From Hydractinia symbiolongicarpus (taxonomy: Eukaryota > Cnidaria > Hydrozoa > Anthoathecata > Hydractiniidae): DNA of 64,000 nt. Shown here piece after piece: positions 52,001-61,873 of this stretch. Location: positions 26,845,001-26,909,000 of the forward strand of contig NC_079885.1 of the NCBI RefSeq assembly GCF_029227915.1. Reading direction: 5' to 3'. Each line of letters starts with the position of its first letter. Within the stretch, counting starts at the first letter, position 1. A program made the translations under genes and the position numbers. The notes under the pieces were generated by a model. That model saw nothing but the letters and a program-made list of their open reading frames with translations. It searched no databases and was not told the origin of the DNA.

Positions 52001-52989
52001 TCGGTGTCCGGTGTAACAGTAAGACCGATGCCTCCGGGCGATCCTATGAGACAAAAACTCGCTAAAGTGTTAAGAAGTCCTTCTGGTGATGGAGAAATGT
52101 AAGTTTGGGGTTTATGAATAGTTGTTTGTTTGTTTGTTTTCTTTTTAGAATCTTTAGCTTCAAACTATTCTTAGTCTTCAGCAGTAATCTTTTTTTTTGT
52201 TTAGTTCTATTCCGGATTTATTTCCGACCTTTATGCAAGTTCCAGCGTCGGGTCCGGTCAAACCGGTCTCATGGATCGGTCGTGGTTGTTATGTGAATTC
52301 AAAATTAATATTGCGTCGTGGAATTGCCCCACACTTGAACACCACGCAGGTGGAATGGTGGGATATTGTACAAGAAGAACCGAAGCCACTGTTTTCAAAG
52401 AAATCTGGTTACTTAGAGATTATCGCTTTGAATGATTTGGTTCCACCACTGCACCTGTCATTTTTTGCTAATAAAGGGTATGTGAATCATTAATGTCCTC
52501 TGATTTAACATGTGTACGGACAACTGGCGATAGATCAAACTCTCAAGACGATCAAAAATTTGTAAAATAAAACTGTACCAAGCATTAATGTGTTTTTTAT
52601 TTTAAAGGCATGCGTACACATCTAACATTTCATTTAACATTTTTAAGTAGTTTTGAACGACATTTTGGCCTTTTTTGCCCCTACCCTAATTTGAACCCTA
52701 TAGCTACTGTATATTTTTCGTTTTCAGGATAATTGGTTTGTATGTTGGTTTTGTGTGGTTGGTTGGTAAATTTGTTCGTTTATTCTTCACCTCTATATCG
52801 TATCGTATCATGTTTGATGAGTTACCCAATGTAAACAGAGTCTTAAAGTTATGTCTGGAGATTTACATGGTGCGTGAAAGCAAAGAGCTGAAGCTAGAAG
52901 AAGATTTGTTCGCAAAACTTTTATTTTTATATCGTTCACCAGAAACTTTAATTAAATGGACGAAATATAAACGTTTGAAAACATCATGA
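25007..52989 (+). CDS. PIEZO: Piezo-type mechanosensitive ion channel, complete, 42 coding exons
   Basis: Exons: 25007-25070, 26205-26297, 29165-29284, 29468-29510, 30490-30936, 31101-31257, 31450-31533, 32552-32719, 34402-34665, 35763-35901, 36038-36064, 36874-37073, 37184-37332, 37823-38249, 38589-38777, 39013-39105, 39398-39454, 39837-39983, 40410-40611, 41265-41357, 41843-42018, 42213-42434, 42993-43252, 43789-43878, 43953-44023, 44103-44300, 44617-44978, 45640-46143, 46391-46460, 47330-47453, 47928-48078, 48164-48205, 48308-48366, 48938-49045, 49265-49423, 49808-49955, 50489-50674, 51160-51288, 51534-51703, 51964-52098, 52205-52477, 52728-52989. Phases agree throughout: 2353 aa, slightly shorter than human PIEZO1 (about 2521). 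Landmarks: N-terminal MASEFFSKVLFR as in PIEZO2; TWSIIYHSWLTFVLLLWACL near 393; acidic, low-complexity linkers near 1330-1520; PFLLELRSVLDW at 1925-1936; C-terminal RSPETLIKW. Role: trimeric plasma-membrane cation channel opened by membrane tension. Least certain: the exon 31 start (three in-frame AGs at 47885, 47927 and 47935) and the weak exon 26 donor. Confidence 0.96.
25341..25695 (-). mobile_element. tRNA-derived SINE, copy 2, full length with (GATA)n tail (Piezo intron 1)
   Basis: On the minus strand the element starts at 25695 with TGGCGCCGTAGATTAGTGG, containing the A-box region, and a canonical B-box GGGTTCGATTCC follows. The body continues to a (TATC)n tail (GATA repeats at 25341-25360 on the plus strand). 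It is the most intact of three copies in the window. The head, with its G-C-C start and spacing of the boxes, identifies a tRNA ancestor, but the remainder is not a tRNA. Confidence 0.88.
26724..26888. repeat. Direct tandem duplication, two copies of about 87 bp (Piezo intron 2)
   Basis: The segment starting ATAGGAAAACAGACTATTC at 26724 recurs at 26811 with few substitutions, through GGAAATTTGAGTTTC in both copies. There is no coding capacity and it is not near a splice site. Confidence 0.8.
26889..29164 (+). other. Piezo intron 2, remainder: no exon or identifiable repeat
   Basis: AT-rich intron DNA. The phase of exon 2 (1 nt over) joins directly to exon 3 at 29165, so no missing exon is required. 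A somewhat GC-richer stretch at 27950-28120 is unclassified. Confidence 0.4.
32720..34401 (+). other. Piezo intron 8: no exon or repeat recognised
   Basis: Long AT-rich intron. Phase 0 at both ends joins exons 8 and 9 directly and the protein alignment has no gap, so no coding sequence is expected here. Confidence 0.4.
35241..35602 (+). mobile_element. 5'-truncated RTE-like non-LTR retrotransposon tail (Piezo intron 9)
   Basis: One frame reads as the C-terminal end of an endonuclease/RT polyprotein: DVIQIRRLNWLGHLERI, then WVRKCRDL, G-x-x-P-R-G-x-P-R-K-T, and RSDWKRVINIPRPTHASMEN. Stops interrupt it. The 3' end has the conserved CCATGCTAGCATGGAAAACGG hairpin-like string and a (GATGAT)n tail ending about 35602. 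A second copy of only the last 75 bp of this family is at 60286-60360. Confidence 0.8.
36065..36873 (+). other. Piezo intron 11: nothing recognised
   Basis: The tiny 27-nt exon 11 is followed by 0.8 kb of AT-rich intron without repeats or exon-like frames. Confidence 0.35.
37572..37624 (+). repeat. Partial duplicate of Piezo exon 16 inside intron 13
   Basis: These 53 bases differ at only 6 positions from 39010-39062, which is the acceptor AG plus the first 50 bases of exon 16 (encoding SYPKPANGSHFVSNAWW). The copy keeps an acceptor-like CTCCTAG and an internal TTT|GTAAGC donor-like site. In the frame that corresponds to exon 16 it reaches a stop at TAG 37629-37631; if spliced after exon 13 it would stop sooner. 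Confidence 0.75.
38385..38455 (+). repeat. Possible tRNA-like (SINE head) fragment, Piezo intron 14
   Basis: A B-box-like GGTTCAAACCC near 38427 preceded by an A-box-like region with GTAGTCAGTGCCCGC. It is short and has no second copy in the window. Confidence 0.3.
43300..43700. repeat. Degenerate TCCTAAATTT-type simple repeat, Piezo intron 23
   Basis: Multiple imperfect copies of TCCTAATTTTCC/CCTAAATTTCCTAAATT occur at 43318-43380 and again at 43595-43690. A similar run lies at 29960-30015 in intron 4. Nothing else in the stretch is recognisable. Confidence 0.45.
44541..44610 (+). repeat. 35-bp direct duplication abutting the exon 27 acceptor of Piezo
   Basis: GCTTTAAACTGAAAGGAATG at 44543 recurs at 44578, exactly 35 bp later, with almost no change. 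The second copy runs into the polypyrimidine-AG (…CTTCTTGTAG) of exon 27 at 44617. The first copy lacks its own AG. Confidence 0.85.
46540..46810 (-). mobile_element. tRNA-derived SINE, second family (Piezo intron 29)
   Basis: On the minus strand from 46810: GTGGCGGAGATGGTGTAGTA with A-box-like TGGTGTAGTAGTAGAGCA, an anticodon-loop-like CTTGTAATC, then B-box GGTTCGTGTCC. This resembles a tRNA head fused to an unrelated body. The left boundary (about 46540) is approximate. It differs in sequence from the GATA-tailed family. Confidence 0.6.
50265..50367 (-). repeat. tRNA-like cassette flanked by a 9-bp inverted repeat (Piezo intron 36)
   Basis: The minus strand reads GCCGCACGTAGTTTAGTGGG followed by a B-box-like AGATCGAATCCC, a tRNA-like head. 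It is bracketed by TCACTAACA (50265-50273) and TGTTAGTGA (50359-50367). It is too diverged and lacks the closing acceptor stem needed for a functional tRNA. Confidence 0.45.
51435..51542 (+). repeat. 35-bp tandem triplication across the exon 39 splice acceptor of Piezo
   Basis: Three head-to-tail copies (starting 51435, 51470, 51505) of a unit that contains CATCTTATGTTTTAG|ATTGAGCAG. The last copy supplies the real 3' splice site and the first codons (Ile-Glu) of exon 39. The middle copy has lost its AG (TTTTAT), while the first retains TTTTAG. Use of the first copy would add 70 nt and reach an in-frame TGA. Confidence 0.9.
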
Positions 52990-53560
52990 TATGATGACGT
53001 CATTTACGTACGCCCGCGATAACGCCCTTTTTTAATCTTCCAGGTATTAACGCCCTCACATAAACATTAGATTGACATTTTCTTAAATATAGCTTCAACA
53101 CATGCTTTGTTAAGTACATTTATCAAAAGTAGGGCTTGGTAGTTAGATACAATAGTATTCGCATTTATTTTCTTATTGTTATAGTTTTAATTTGGTTAAT
53201 GATATAAGTTAAAAACTATTTATTAAATTATATGTTCATCTTTTAGTTAGCTATCCAATATCATAGCAAGGGGTTAAGCAACTAATTTAAAATGTTTCTT
53301 TACTTTTAAAAAAGACGTAAGCGTACACAATGTTCCTGTCTGTTTATCATTTAACTCAGATAAATAACTGTGTTCAAAGGGAAGGTATGCAACATAACCG
53401 AATCCCTTTTCTCTGATCTTGTTTTGAGTTCACGTTTAATGTCTTTTATTGGTTAAAATTTGTGTTTGAAAAATGAAAAATGGGTTAATAGAAGAAATAA
53501 AATTTGTAACTATGTTAAAATAAATATAAAATTTTTATATTAAGTCTATATTTTTTCAGA
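52990..53560 (+). terminator. Piezo 3'UTR with candidate polyadenylation signals
   Basis: After the stop codon at 52987-52989 the first convincing AATAAA is at 53496-53501 and further AATAAA-like signals follow near 53520 and 53560. The exact cleavage site cannot be told. Confidence 0.35.
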
Positions 53561-56500
53561 ATAAATTTTTATTGAAAACAGCTTTTTATCTTTACTGTTC
53601 TGTTGTTCACTTCTAACCTATTTTATACAAAGTGAAAATATGACATAGCCACACTGCAATGAGATGAGATGTGATCCAGTTTTGTTTTGTTTTTTAATTA
53701 CCAAGTGTTTAAAGGATTCTATTGATCTATATACTATTGACACAAAAATTAAAACATGAATTATAGAAATAAAAAAAGAATTCAATTGTCTGTTTTTTAC
53801 AATAATATTATTTACGCGACTATTAAATATTTTTATTTTCTCTTTTAATTAATACAGCAAGATTCTCTTCAAAACAAATGGTAACAAAAGCCAACAGCGC
53901 GATACATATCGACTTACGCATTAAGAATAAACAAAAGGAAAGGACAAGTGGTCATACATCCTACGAAACACTGTTTTGTACTTATCATTTCCGATAACGT
54001 TTTATTCTGTTATTTCTTGAAAGTTTAATTTACATATAGACTCCTCTGTTATAAATTAATATAAACTTGTCCTTTGAAAAAAAAATTCAATTAAAATGTA
54101 AACATTGTACATTTTCTTTTGACAATGAAAAATTTGCTATCGACGTGTCGATACAAGCGTGAATGCCTTTACATATGCTTCCGTCATATTGTTGTATATA
54201 ATTTGCAGAATATAATGGAACATAATATACTTATGCATCATACCACATATTAATTAAAATATAAACATCATTGCAATATGTTTTTCGATGCACTTTGCTT
54301 TCACAAGATGGTTTTTCTCGTATTTACGTATAAGGAAAACCTCGACAAAGTGTTATTGTGAAAACTGCTCTACAAAATGTTATTCTAAAATGTGTAACAC
54401 AGCCCCGAAACCATGAAATACTGGGTTGACGTCCAGCGGGGTATAGTTTGTCATCACCGGGATGATTGTGATATCATCCTCAGATTTTAATAGTCTCTAT
54501 TGGCACTGGTGATACAATTAGATAAACGAATTATTCCGATGAAAAGTCTTAACTATGTTTATTTTTTTTTCCATTTTCATGATGGTTCTAAACGTCATGA
54601 AAAAACATGGTAAGGAAATGTCTCCCTTATCTCCAACATGTACATTTTCCGACCGCTGCATTTGTCTTTAATAACTAAAAATTATCAAAAAGTATTTCTT
54701 AACGGTATCGTTTGCACCTAAGTTACATAAATCATGAAGCGAAAAAAATTGTGTTAAATTAAAACTTTGTTATTCTATGTTATACTGAAGAACGATATCT
54801 TAAGGAAAGAAAAAGAATAAAAGATGAGTCCGCGAATAAAAGGACTACCCTTAATCCGTATAATTGATTAAGATACATTCTGTTGGGTTTTAGGTATGCA
54901 TAAGTTTGGATTTATATGTTAAAACAGATAAAACGATATATTATACAGATGTATCTTAAATTAAAAGACGTTTTTATAGCATCTAAATTTTGACCGAAAC
55001 TTTCCTCTAACTAATCCTTCAAAGCGTAAGGAAGCTATCAAATAGAGGGTCTCTTTTTTAACTCAGACCTGGCAGTGAAAAGCACTCACTGTGGCTTACT
55101 TCTATTTTCCTCGTGAACTAGGTTCTGATTAAACGTGTTTTCTGAGGATTTCACCCCTTGGAAGTGGTTTTTATGACAGAAGATGATTTCAATTCGTAGA
55201 TATACCAGTATAAGCACTAGCCTTATCGTATTTGAAAGAAACTTGTCTTATGAACATACGAGCGGAATAAATTCAGTTTGTGCTTATTAGCATGTGGAAA
55301 AATGTTGGAAGAATGAGTACTTATATGTGGAGAGAAAGACATTTTTCGTCAGATTCGGTCAATTGGTCTTTCGGTTTGGACGTTCGCCGATAATTCAGTT
55401 CAAAGTCGCCGTTGTCTCAAAAATGACCGCGGCTGTAAGTTTTTGTCTGCAGGGGTTGCTTCAATATTATTTCGGGAGACCGTTGACAGAAAATTTGTAG
55501 GAATTTGGCCAAAAATTTGACAAGAATTTTCTCCTGATGAGAACGTGGTTGTTACCCAGAGTTGACCGTTATTAGAGATTCCACTGTAATATTTTTAAAA
55601 CTTGATGCAAAACAGTGTTATTGGATATACGCGATCTTGGAAAGTTACATTGGAAATTATTACCAAAAAATAATTGAATGTTGTTTTACTTCGACAAGGT
55701 GGTGAACTTGCAAAAAAGAACAAAATTCGTAATGAAAGGTAGGAAGAGATTAGTAGTCGTTCAAGAAAAATATATTATTTCTTTCATTTATATACTATTT
55801 ATTTTTTCATTTGTTTGTTCGTTTTTTAGCTATTGTTTATCGTCTATATTTGTTTACTTAACCAAATGTTATAAACATTATATACTTCCATCTTTATTTG
55901 TATTGTTTCTCTCTTGCTTCCTTGTTGATTAGAAAATTAATCAATTTGTTTACCGGATTGCTGGATTGGACTATCGGATTTTAACCTTTTTTGGTTACGT
56001 TTTAGAATATACCGGAGCTTTTTTTTAAAAAAATTGCCAGTTATTTGATTGTATTTACGGATCAAACAAGTTTCCATGTATCTACAACCCCCCACCACCA
56101 TTTCTAGTGGTAAGTGATAAAATTCTTACATGACGAGAATTTAAGCAGGCGAAATCTTAAGGCCGGTAAAATTGCAGCCCATTACAAATTTTAAATTTGA
56201 ATATTTCAAGTTATTACAAACTTTTAAGGAAAATCAAAAAATATTGACAAATATTATTCATTCTTATTATTTATTATTTACTTTTTTTTTCGCGTTACAA
56301 ACTAGAAATTAGAAAAGGGAAACATATAATAGTTAATTTTTTGTGTTGTGGGGAAAATTATGACGTCACACAACATTTTTTAAACGGTAATAATTAATCA
56401 GAGACGACAATTTTTTTAGCCGACAAGGCATGCTTTTTTTTTTTTGAAAATTAAAATTAAGTTGAAGAATTATAAAGTAGAAATTTAGCCTATATAATAA

Positions 56501-57480
56501 CGTGATATAAATTTGTGGTCCGTATGATAAAAGTGTGTGTCGTTGGACAGTGTAGCGCTACATCAGGATTTACTTTTCTATGAGATGTAAGTCTTCAGCT
56601 AATTATGCGGAATTATGACCAAAGACTAATCGAAGATTTATTTACGTTTACACGTTTTTAAGACAAAAATTATCGCGTTTATATAAGTCAATGCAAAGTT
56701 TGGGGATATTATCAGATCGGTAGAAACCTAACCATTTGGCTTATAGATCGAATAGACTAAAACTATACGGTAATTGTGAAGTGTTTAGTAGCATAATATC
56801 AAATGTTTATATTTTTTAAATTTTCAGACTTGTATTTTGAATAGCCTGTGACCTTAACATTTTGCCACTTCACAAAATTCAACTAGCTAAACCATCGCAG
56901 ACGTACTTTAAGAGAAATAGTTTTTGTGACTTTTGTAGTTTTTGAATATTTTTAAAGTTTTATCCCGCAAAAAGTAAAGTCAGTCGCGAAAAAAATATAT
57001 ATAATTTTATAGAACCGCAGATATTTCTTCAGTATAAACTTTCTCAAACGATCAGGCTCAAAGGTAATGTTTGTAGCTTTACTTTTTAACACATTTTAAA
57101 GTTGAATTTGCTCTACAAAGTAATAATCCGCGAAATACCGAAACAGCTAAAATGGGACATTTTTATGCTGATATCATCGCGTCCATATTTTTTTTTTTCA
57201 AAAATAAAATAAACTTATTTTCTTCTTGGTTGATGTTCAGATGTTAAAGCCGTGGTCGTCTGCTTACCTTTAAAGTCGTATCAAATTGTGGTCTAATTGA
57301 ACAATGTCTCTTTTGCATTTTGAGAAATCTTCTTTACTAAAAACGATGGGAAATCGTGATATATACAGACGATACGATTTTCTGTTCTTACCACCAAGTC
57401 TTTTATGAGATTGGAAAACACCTTATGACTTTAAAAAACCATTAAAACAACTTAATTTTATACCTTAAAACGGATTTAGT
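53561..57480. other. Gene-poor AT-rich intergenic DNA
   Basis: No ORF with recognisable similarity or paired splice sites. A 68-codon frame at 55294-55500 is slightly GC-richer and contains a good donor (GCT|GTAAGT near 55436), but there is no identifiable product. No terminal inverted repeats or tRNA boxes were seen. Confidence 0.4.
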
Positions 57481-58030
57481 GGTATTTAGTACTATTAAAA
57501 GCAATGCATCGATATTACAAATGCAACGACTTCAACGCTTAGCATGGTTATTTGGCGCCAATTGTAAAGAAGATTCCACAGGAGTGGTTGGTAGGAATCT
57601 TGCTCTCCTCCGTATTTAACAAACTCTATCGTGCTCTTAGTAACATCTCATTGAAGAACTTCCTAAATAATCATCAAGAAGAAGGAGAATAGTGGAATCG
57701 ACATGTTGTATGATCAATCACAAAGTTATGTGTAGAAATCTACCTCAATACAAACAATTGTCAGTGTATCACACACGAATCGAAATCTTAAAATAACAGG
57801 AGGTTGTTCCACACTTTAGAGTGAACTGGGGAAAGCACGAGGAAATTAACTGCCGTTGATCTGGAGATGTATTAAAGAAATTTTGTAACATATATACAAA
57901 TCTATTTTTTTACATTGTAATTAATTTATTAGTGTATATAATTTTCATTGATTTTTGATTTTACCAATTTCCGAAGGACTTGGACAAAGAAAGGTATTTG
58001 TATAAATATTACTCAAATATAAATAAATAA
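57480..58030 (+). mobile_element. Degenerate non-LTR retroelement 3' end (tentative)
   Basis: Broken frames read like an RT C-terminal region (for example LQMQRLQRLAWLFG), and later FRVNWGKHEE. They are followed by a 3'UTR-like stretch ending in a (AATAAATA)n/(AAT)n tail at 58010-58040. Stops and shifts are frequent. Family unassigned. Confidence 0.35.
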
Positions 58031-58230
58031 TAATAAATTTAGACCTCAGCGTTCAACGAATCGCATCTTTGTACTGAACAAGTATATTCGCCCTTTTGTA
58101 TGGTACCATTATGTTTTGCATTCATCCAGCGTGGTATAAGTATTTTTTTAGGATATGTACTTTTGTTTTTTTCCTGCATAGAATAATTTCGTATTTCGAC
58201 GCCAATTTGCTACCTCGCTAGCCTAAACGC

Positions 58231-58320
58231 ATTTGGTCCCTTGGGTCTCTTCTCCCCCGTCTTCGGGGTGTCTTGTCGAAAACTTTCTCACGAGTGGTCT
58301 CCGCCACTAAGTTTTCATAA
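58231..58320 (+). other. Structured GC-rich patch with two hairpins
   Basis: CCCCG(58255-58259)-TCTT-CGGGG(58264-58268) is a perfect 5-bp tetraloop hairpin. It is followed by a compound stem: GAAAACTT (58278-58285) with AAGTTTTC (58309-58316), enclosing AGTGG (58293-58297) with CCACT (58304-58308). It stands out in AT-rich DNA. It could be a small non-coding RNA, a transposon end, or chance; no Pol III boxes were recognised. Confidence 0.3.
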
Positions 58321-60250
58321 ATTTATTTCATTATAATAATTTTAAAAGTAATGTCATACATTTAAATATTTAATGATTATTTTGACCTTTTAAAGACCTT
58401 ATCCAGAACTACAAGTTGGACAAGAACTACTGTTCATACACTGTGGGTCATTGCTATAAAACATAATTTCAGATGATATCCAAAAATCTATTTTCTCTTG
58501 ATGCAAGTTAAAATAGCACAAAAAATTTTTGTTAATAATACCCGTTTCCCGATTTGCATGTTTTTTAGAATTTTAATGTTTTGACATTAAGATCATGTTC
58601 AACATCATTTAATTGGTGTGTTTATAAATGCTTAACTCAATCCGACAAACGACAATACTGTTCTGGTGGGGCTAACGGTCGAAGTCTTCTTAATTTTCCA
58701 CTTGTTTAGTAAGCAGAGATCAATTAGTACAAAATTGACTGATTTAAGAGGTTGTTTGTTTACTATATGAATCTAGAAATTTCACATTTTATCAAGTTTT
58801 AGGTGAGAATTTCAAAAATCACATTTTATTTGACAAAGTTAAAAAATAGCAGCGGTTTTCTCAATCAAAGAAAACTAATTTGGAAAAAATGTTAGATCTT
58901 GATTATTAGAAATATTGTGCTGATTCAATGTAATTTTTATTCTTTGTAACAATCCTATGGAATAAAAATTGTAAATATTTTTTTATATATAGTTTTTTTA
59001 TTTTGGCGAATATGATTACGGGCAAAATCCCGGGTAACGTGGTTTTAAAAATCATTGTCTGCTGCAATTAGGTTCGTGTCGTCGTAGGAAAGATTATTGG
59101 TTCCGATTTTCCGTTTTCGTCGTCCGTTTTTCTTTTTGGGGTTTACCAGTCGAGTGCTTTTCCATGCCTCTAATTTTCGAAGAAATATGGCGGAATTCGT
59201 GGTTGGTCATTCAGTGCGAAGGATTTGGAAAATTAAAAAAAAATAATTTTGCAAGTACGATGCAGTGGATACAATTTTCTAACACAGTTCTATTATATTA
59301 CTGTTATTTTTCACAGAATCCATTTTAGCGCAGTGTCAGTTTTCTGCTGCCCAACCTCTAGTTTGAGCAACAGAAACCTCTTGAAGTTTCTCTGCCGAAC
59401 TTTATATATAGCTAGCTGCAACAAACTGTTTGTAGCTAAGGATCAAACTAACTTTCTTGACGTCAAGCAAACACTCTTCTGAGCTCCTTTTTGCTGACCT
59501 GATCCCAAAATCTGAAGAATCTTGAGAGTGCTAATAAGCTGCATAGCTAACTATATACTTCATAAAAATGTGGCTGTTTAGTGTAGCTATACCCTTGAAA
59601 TACAATGTCCCAACTTAAAAATTAAAAAGCATGCTTTTGGTTATAGTACATTATTAACACAGTGTTGTAGCTTATTGGAACATTGAAGCCTTTTTAAATG
59701 TTTACATTTTTTGCAGTAGGCCCTGTGTGGCAGGCAAAAGATGCAGATGCTAGGTGAAGTGATGCCTTTTTTAGTCTTTTCAAACCCCTTAAAGAGTCAC
59801 ATGCATTCCTTTTAGAATAAGTTAAACATCTGTTTTTGCAGTTTTCGTCCTTCATCTCAGATCTCTTTACAATAACGAGATAGAATTCTCTGTATACATC
59901 TTAATCTTTTCTTTTGTCCCATATTATTTTTACAATAAATATCAATATGTGGCCTAGATTTAACCCAACACCCTAAGCATGCCCCTTAAAAGTGACTTTA
60001 CATAATTGTGTAAAAGTAAACATCAATTTTCATTTATGTAAGGGCAGGGAATAATTACTCCCCTCTTCAAAGTTTTCTGTGTTATTTTAAGGAGTAATAT
60101 AATGTCCTTTGAGAATCTTTCATTCTTAGAGCTTTTTTGTTGCACAGAGTTAGAAAATGAGAAACGACTTTGACTTGTGACATGACGAAACAGTAATACA
60201 TCTCTTCACGGTTTAAGTTGTTCGCTCATTTACTGTATTGAAAAAAAGAA
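58321..60250. other. Intergenic DNA, possible upstream promoter of the right-hand gene near 59050-59220
   Basis: A CpG-containing stretch at 59050-59220 has several CGTCGT/CGTCCG motifs and an ATATGGCGGA (YY1-like) near 59188, resembling a promoter. The next gene begins its coding at 61874 directly after an acceptor, so an upstream non-coding exon is expected somewhere here. No donor could be assigned. Confidence 0.3.
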
Positions 60251-60587
60251 GTTACCATAGCCCCGGGTTAACCCAAGTCATGTGAAGAGGGTCATTAATA
60301 TACCCCGTCCAACCCATGCTAGCATGGAAAACGGACGTTAAGCCGAGAATGATGATGATGATGTGAGGGAAATTGGGGATATGGCACACTGTGTGGGCAG
60401 TTGGATGTTGCAGGGAGTTTTCTGGTAGAGCGCGGGAACCTAATTGGGTCTGCGTATAGCTCAAAATGAGCATTAAATAGTGTAGGACTCCCCATCTAAG
60501 CCGTATCCCCTCCTGGACATAATAGATAAGGTATACCCCTTAAAATTTGTGGGGCTAGCCATGTAAGATATGCACATCTATCTATAT
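60251..60587 (+). mobile_element. tRNA-derived SINE, copy 3, head-truncated and interrupted
   Basis: Starts at GTTACCATAGCC, so about 100 bp of the tRNA head present in copy 2 is missing. It continues through TTGGGGATATGGCACACTG, GGCTAGCCATGTAAGATATG and a remnant TATCTATC tail. It is split by the nested insertion at 60286-60360. Confidence 0.85.
60286..60360 (+). mobile_element. 75-bp RTE-like retroelement tail inserted inside the SINE, with ATGTGA target duplication
   Basis: The insert matches the end of the copy at 35241-35602 (AGAGGGTCATTAATATACCC … CATGCTAGCATGGAAAACGG … GATGATGATG). It is flanked by ATGTGA at 60280-60285 and 60361-60366, and removing the insert plus one duplicate restores the SINE sequence of copy 2. 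This is a textbook severely 5'-truncated target-primed insertion. Confidence 0.88.
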
Positions 60588-61330
60588 GCTTTATTACACA
60601 AATATATATTGCCACAATGTTATTTTAACATTTTGCTCTACTTAAGTAAACAATTGATTGACATAACCCTGGGTGACGGAAAAGAACTCAGTCCAGTTGA
60701 TGGACAAAATAGTTTTAGTTTATCATAAAAAAACAAACAAAAAAGAAAATCATGTCAACATATGTAAACTCTTTGCGTTACCAAACACTATGCCAACAAC
60801 GAAATAAACACATGTTGTTACCATCAATTCGCCATACTGGGCATGTTTAAAAACCTAGACTGATAATACTGCCGATCCTTTCCCTGGCACTGCTGATCCT
60901 TTCCCCTATTCAAGAGTGGTTGTACAGTAATCAGTTTGTTGCATATTGATATGGTTGGCATAAAACACTAAAGTTGGTCAAATTTTTCCCTATTTCCCAT
61001 ATTACTTAAGTATAATTTTCAGCAATGTTATGTTAGGTAGGTCAGGTTATGTCAAACAATTATTTTAAGGACAACCTTGATATGCTCATAAATTAGCATA
61101 AATCACCCACTCTATTTGGTGGTGAGTGAAAATAGATAACATGACCATTCATGACATTTAGTAAAAATATTTTATTAAAACTTGTTTTGTAAATGCTTTT
61201 TTCTATTTTGTTTAAGAACATAAATATATTATTAGAACATAAAATTATAAATGTGGCATCTAGTTGGAAAAAATAGCAAAGCCAGGTGAGTGTTAAAATA
61301 TTTGATTGTGTTTTTACAGGTATCAAACCT
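60588..61330. other. Intergenic or 5'UTR-intron DNA, nothing recognised
   Basis: AT-rich sequence without recognisable coding, RNA or repeat signals. Confidence 0.4.
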
Positions 61331-61334
61331 TTCC

Positions 61335-61492
61335 AATCTAATGACGCTAACTAAACATCCAGACTAATGACACTAACTAAACATCCAAACAAATGACGCT
61401 GACTAAACATGCAAACTAATGACGCGAACTAAACATGCAAACAAATGACGCTAACTAAACATGCAAACAAATGACGCTAACTAAACATGCAA
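61335..61492 (+). repeat. 26-bp minisatellite, about six units
   Basis: Units of the form AATGACGCTAACTAAACATGCAAAC repeat about six times, with the last copies nearly identical and the first more diverged (CATCC instead of CATGC, ACACTAAC instead of ACGCTAAC). It lies about 400 bp upstream of the coding start of the right-hand gene. Confidence 0.92.
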
Positions 61493-61861
61493 CGAATATC
61501 AGTTGTGTTGCTTTGAGAATGAAAATGGTTCAGCAACATGTTCTATTTTTATTTAATGTAGAAGGATATTCTTTTTCTTTTTCGCATGAAAATGATTAAG
61601 GTTTTACATAGGCTGTTATACACTTTGCATGTTTGTCAATACAATGTGTTAAAAAGGGTTGCCATTGTTTTCTTAAATATATTTAACAAAAGACTAAACC
61701 AGTAGCAGCCCTTAATTATGAACTGTCTTGTTTTTTCTGTACAGATTCTTATATAAAATTAACATTTTTTTCTGATTTCAAAAGTTTCTTAAATTTTGGT
61801 CAGTTAGTAAGCTTCTTGAAAAAAGGCTTTTTGCATAAAAATTGGATTCTAATATATGAAT

Positions 61862-61873
61862 TAAATATTTTAG
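61862..61873 (+). promoter_or_regulatory. 3' splice acceptor immediately before the start codon
   Basis: The T-rich tract and TTTTAG end exactly at the ATG, leaving no 5'UTR in this exon. Either a non-coding exon lies upstream or a spliced leader is added here. Confidence 0.6.

Larger units (their letters stand above)
49808..52989 (+). other. PIEZO: Piezo pore module (exons 36-42): anchor, outer helix, cap, inner helix, C-terminal domain
   Basis: Exon 36 holds the family motif PF-x2-E-x6-W (PFLLELRSVLDW) and the anchor segment MEDIYANVF. Exon 37 has the outer helix (hydrophobic run ending VVIWFPLLLMSF) and the start of the extracellular cap (RPVEVTFTL). Exons 38-41 encode the cap, with AIWTISPPSR and the conserved V-E-W-W-D-I-V segment. 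Exon 42 has the inner pore helix GIIGLYVGFVWLVGKFVRLFF and the cytosolic C-terminus (IMFDELP, LFLYRSPETLIKWTK). All key motifs are intact, so a working channel is expected. Seven exons for this module, and no disruption in any, argue that the gene is live. Confidence 0.9.

Noticed and set aside
55294-55500. 68-codon ORF with a donor-like GTAAGT
   Set aside because: No homology recognised and no acceptor or partner exon found.
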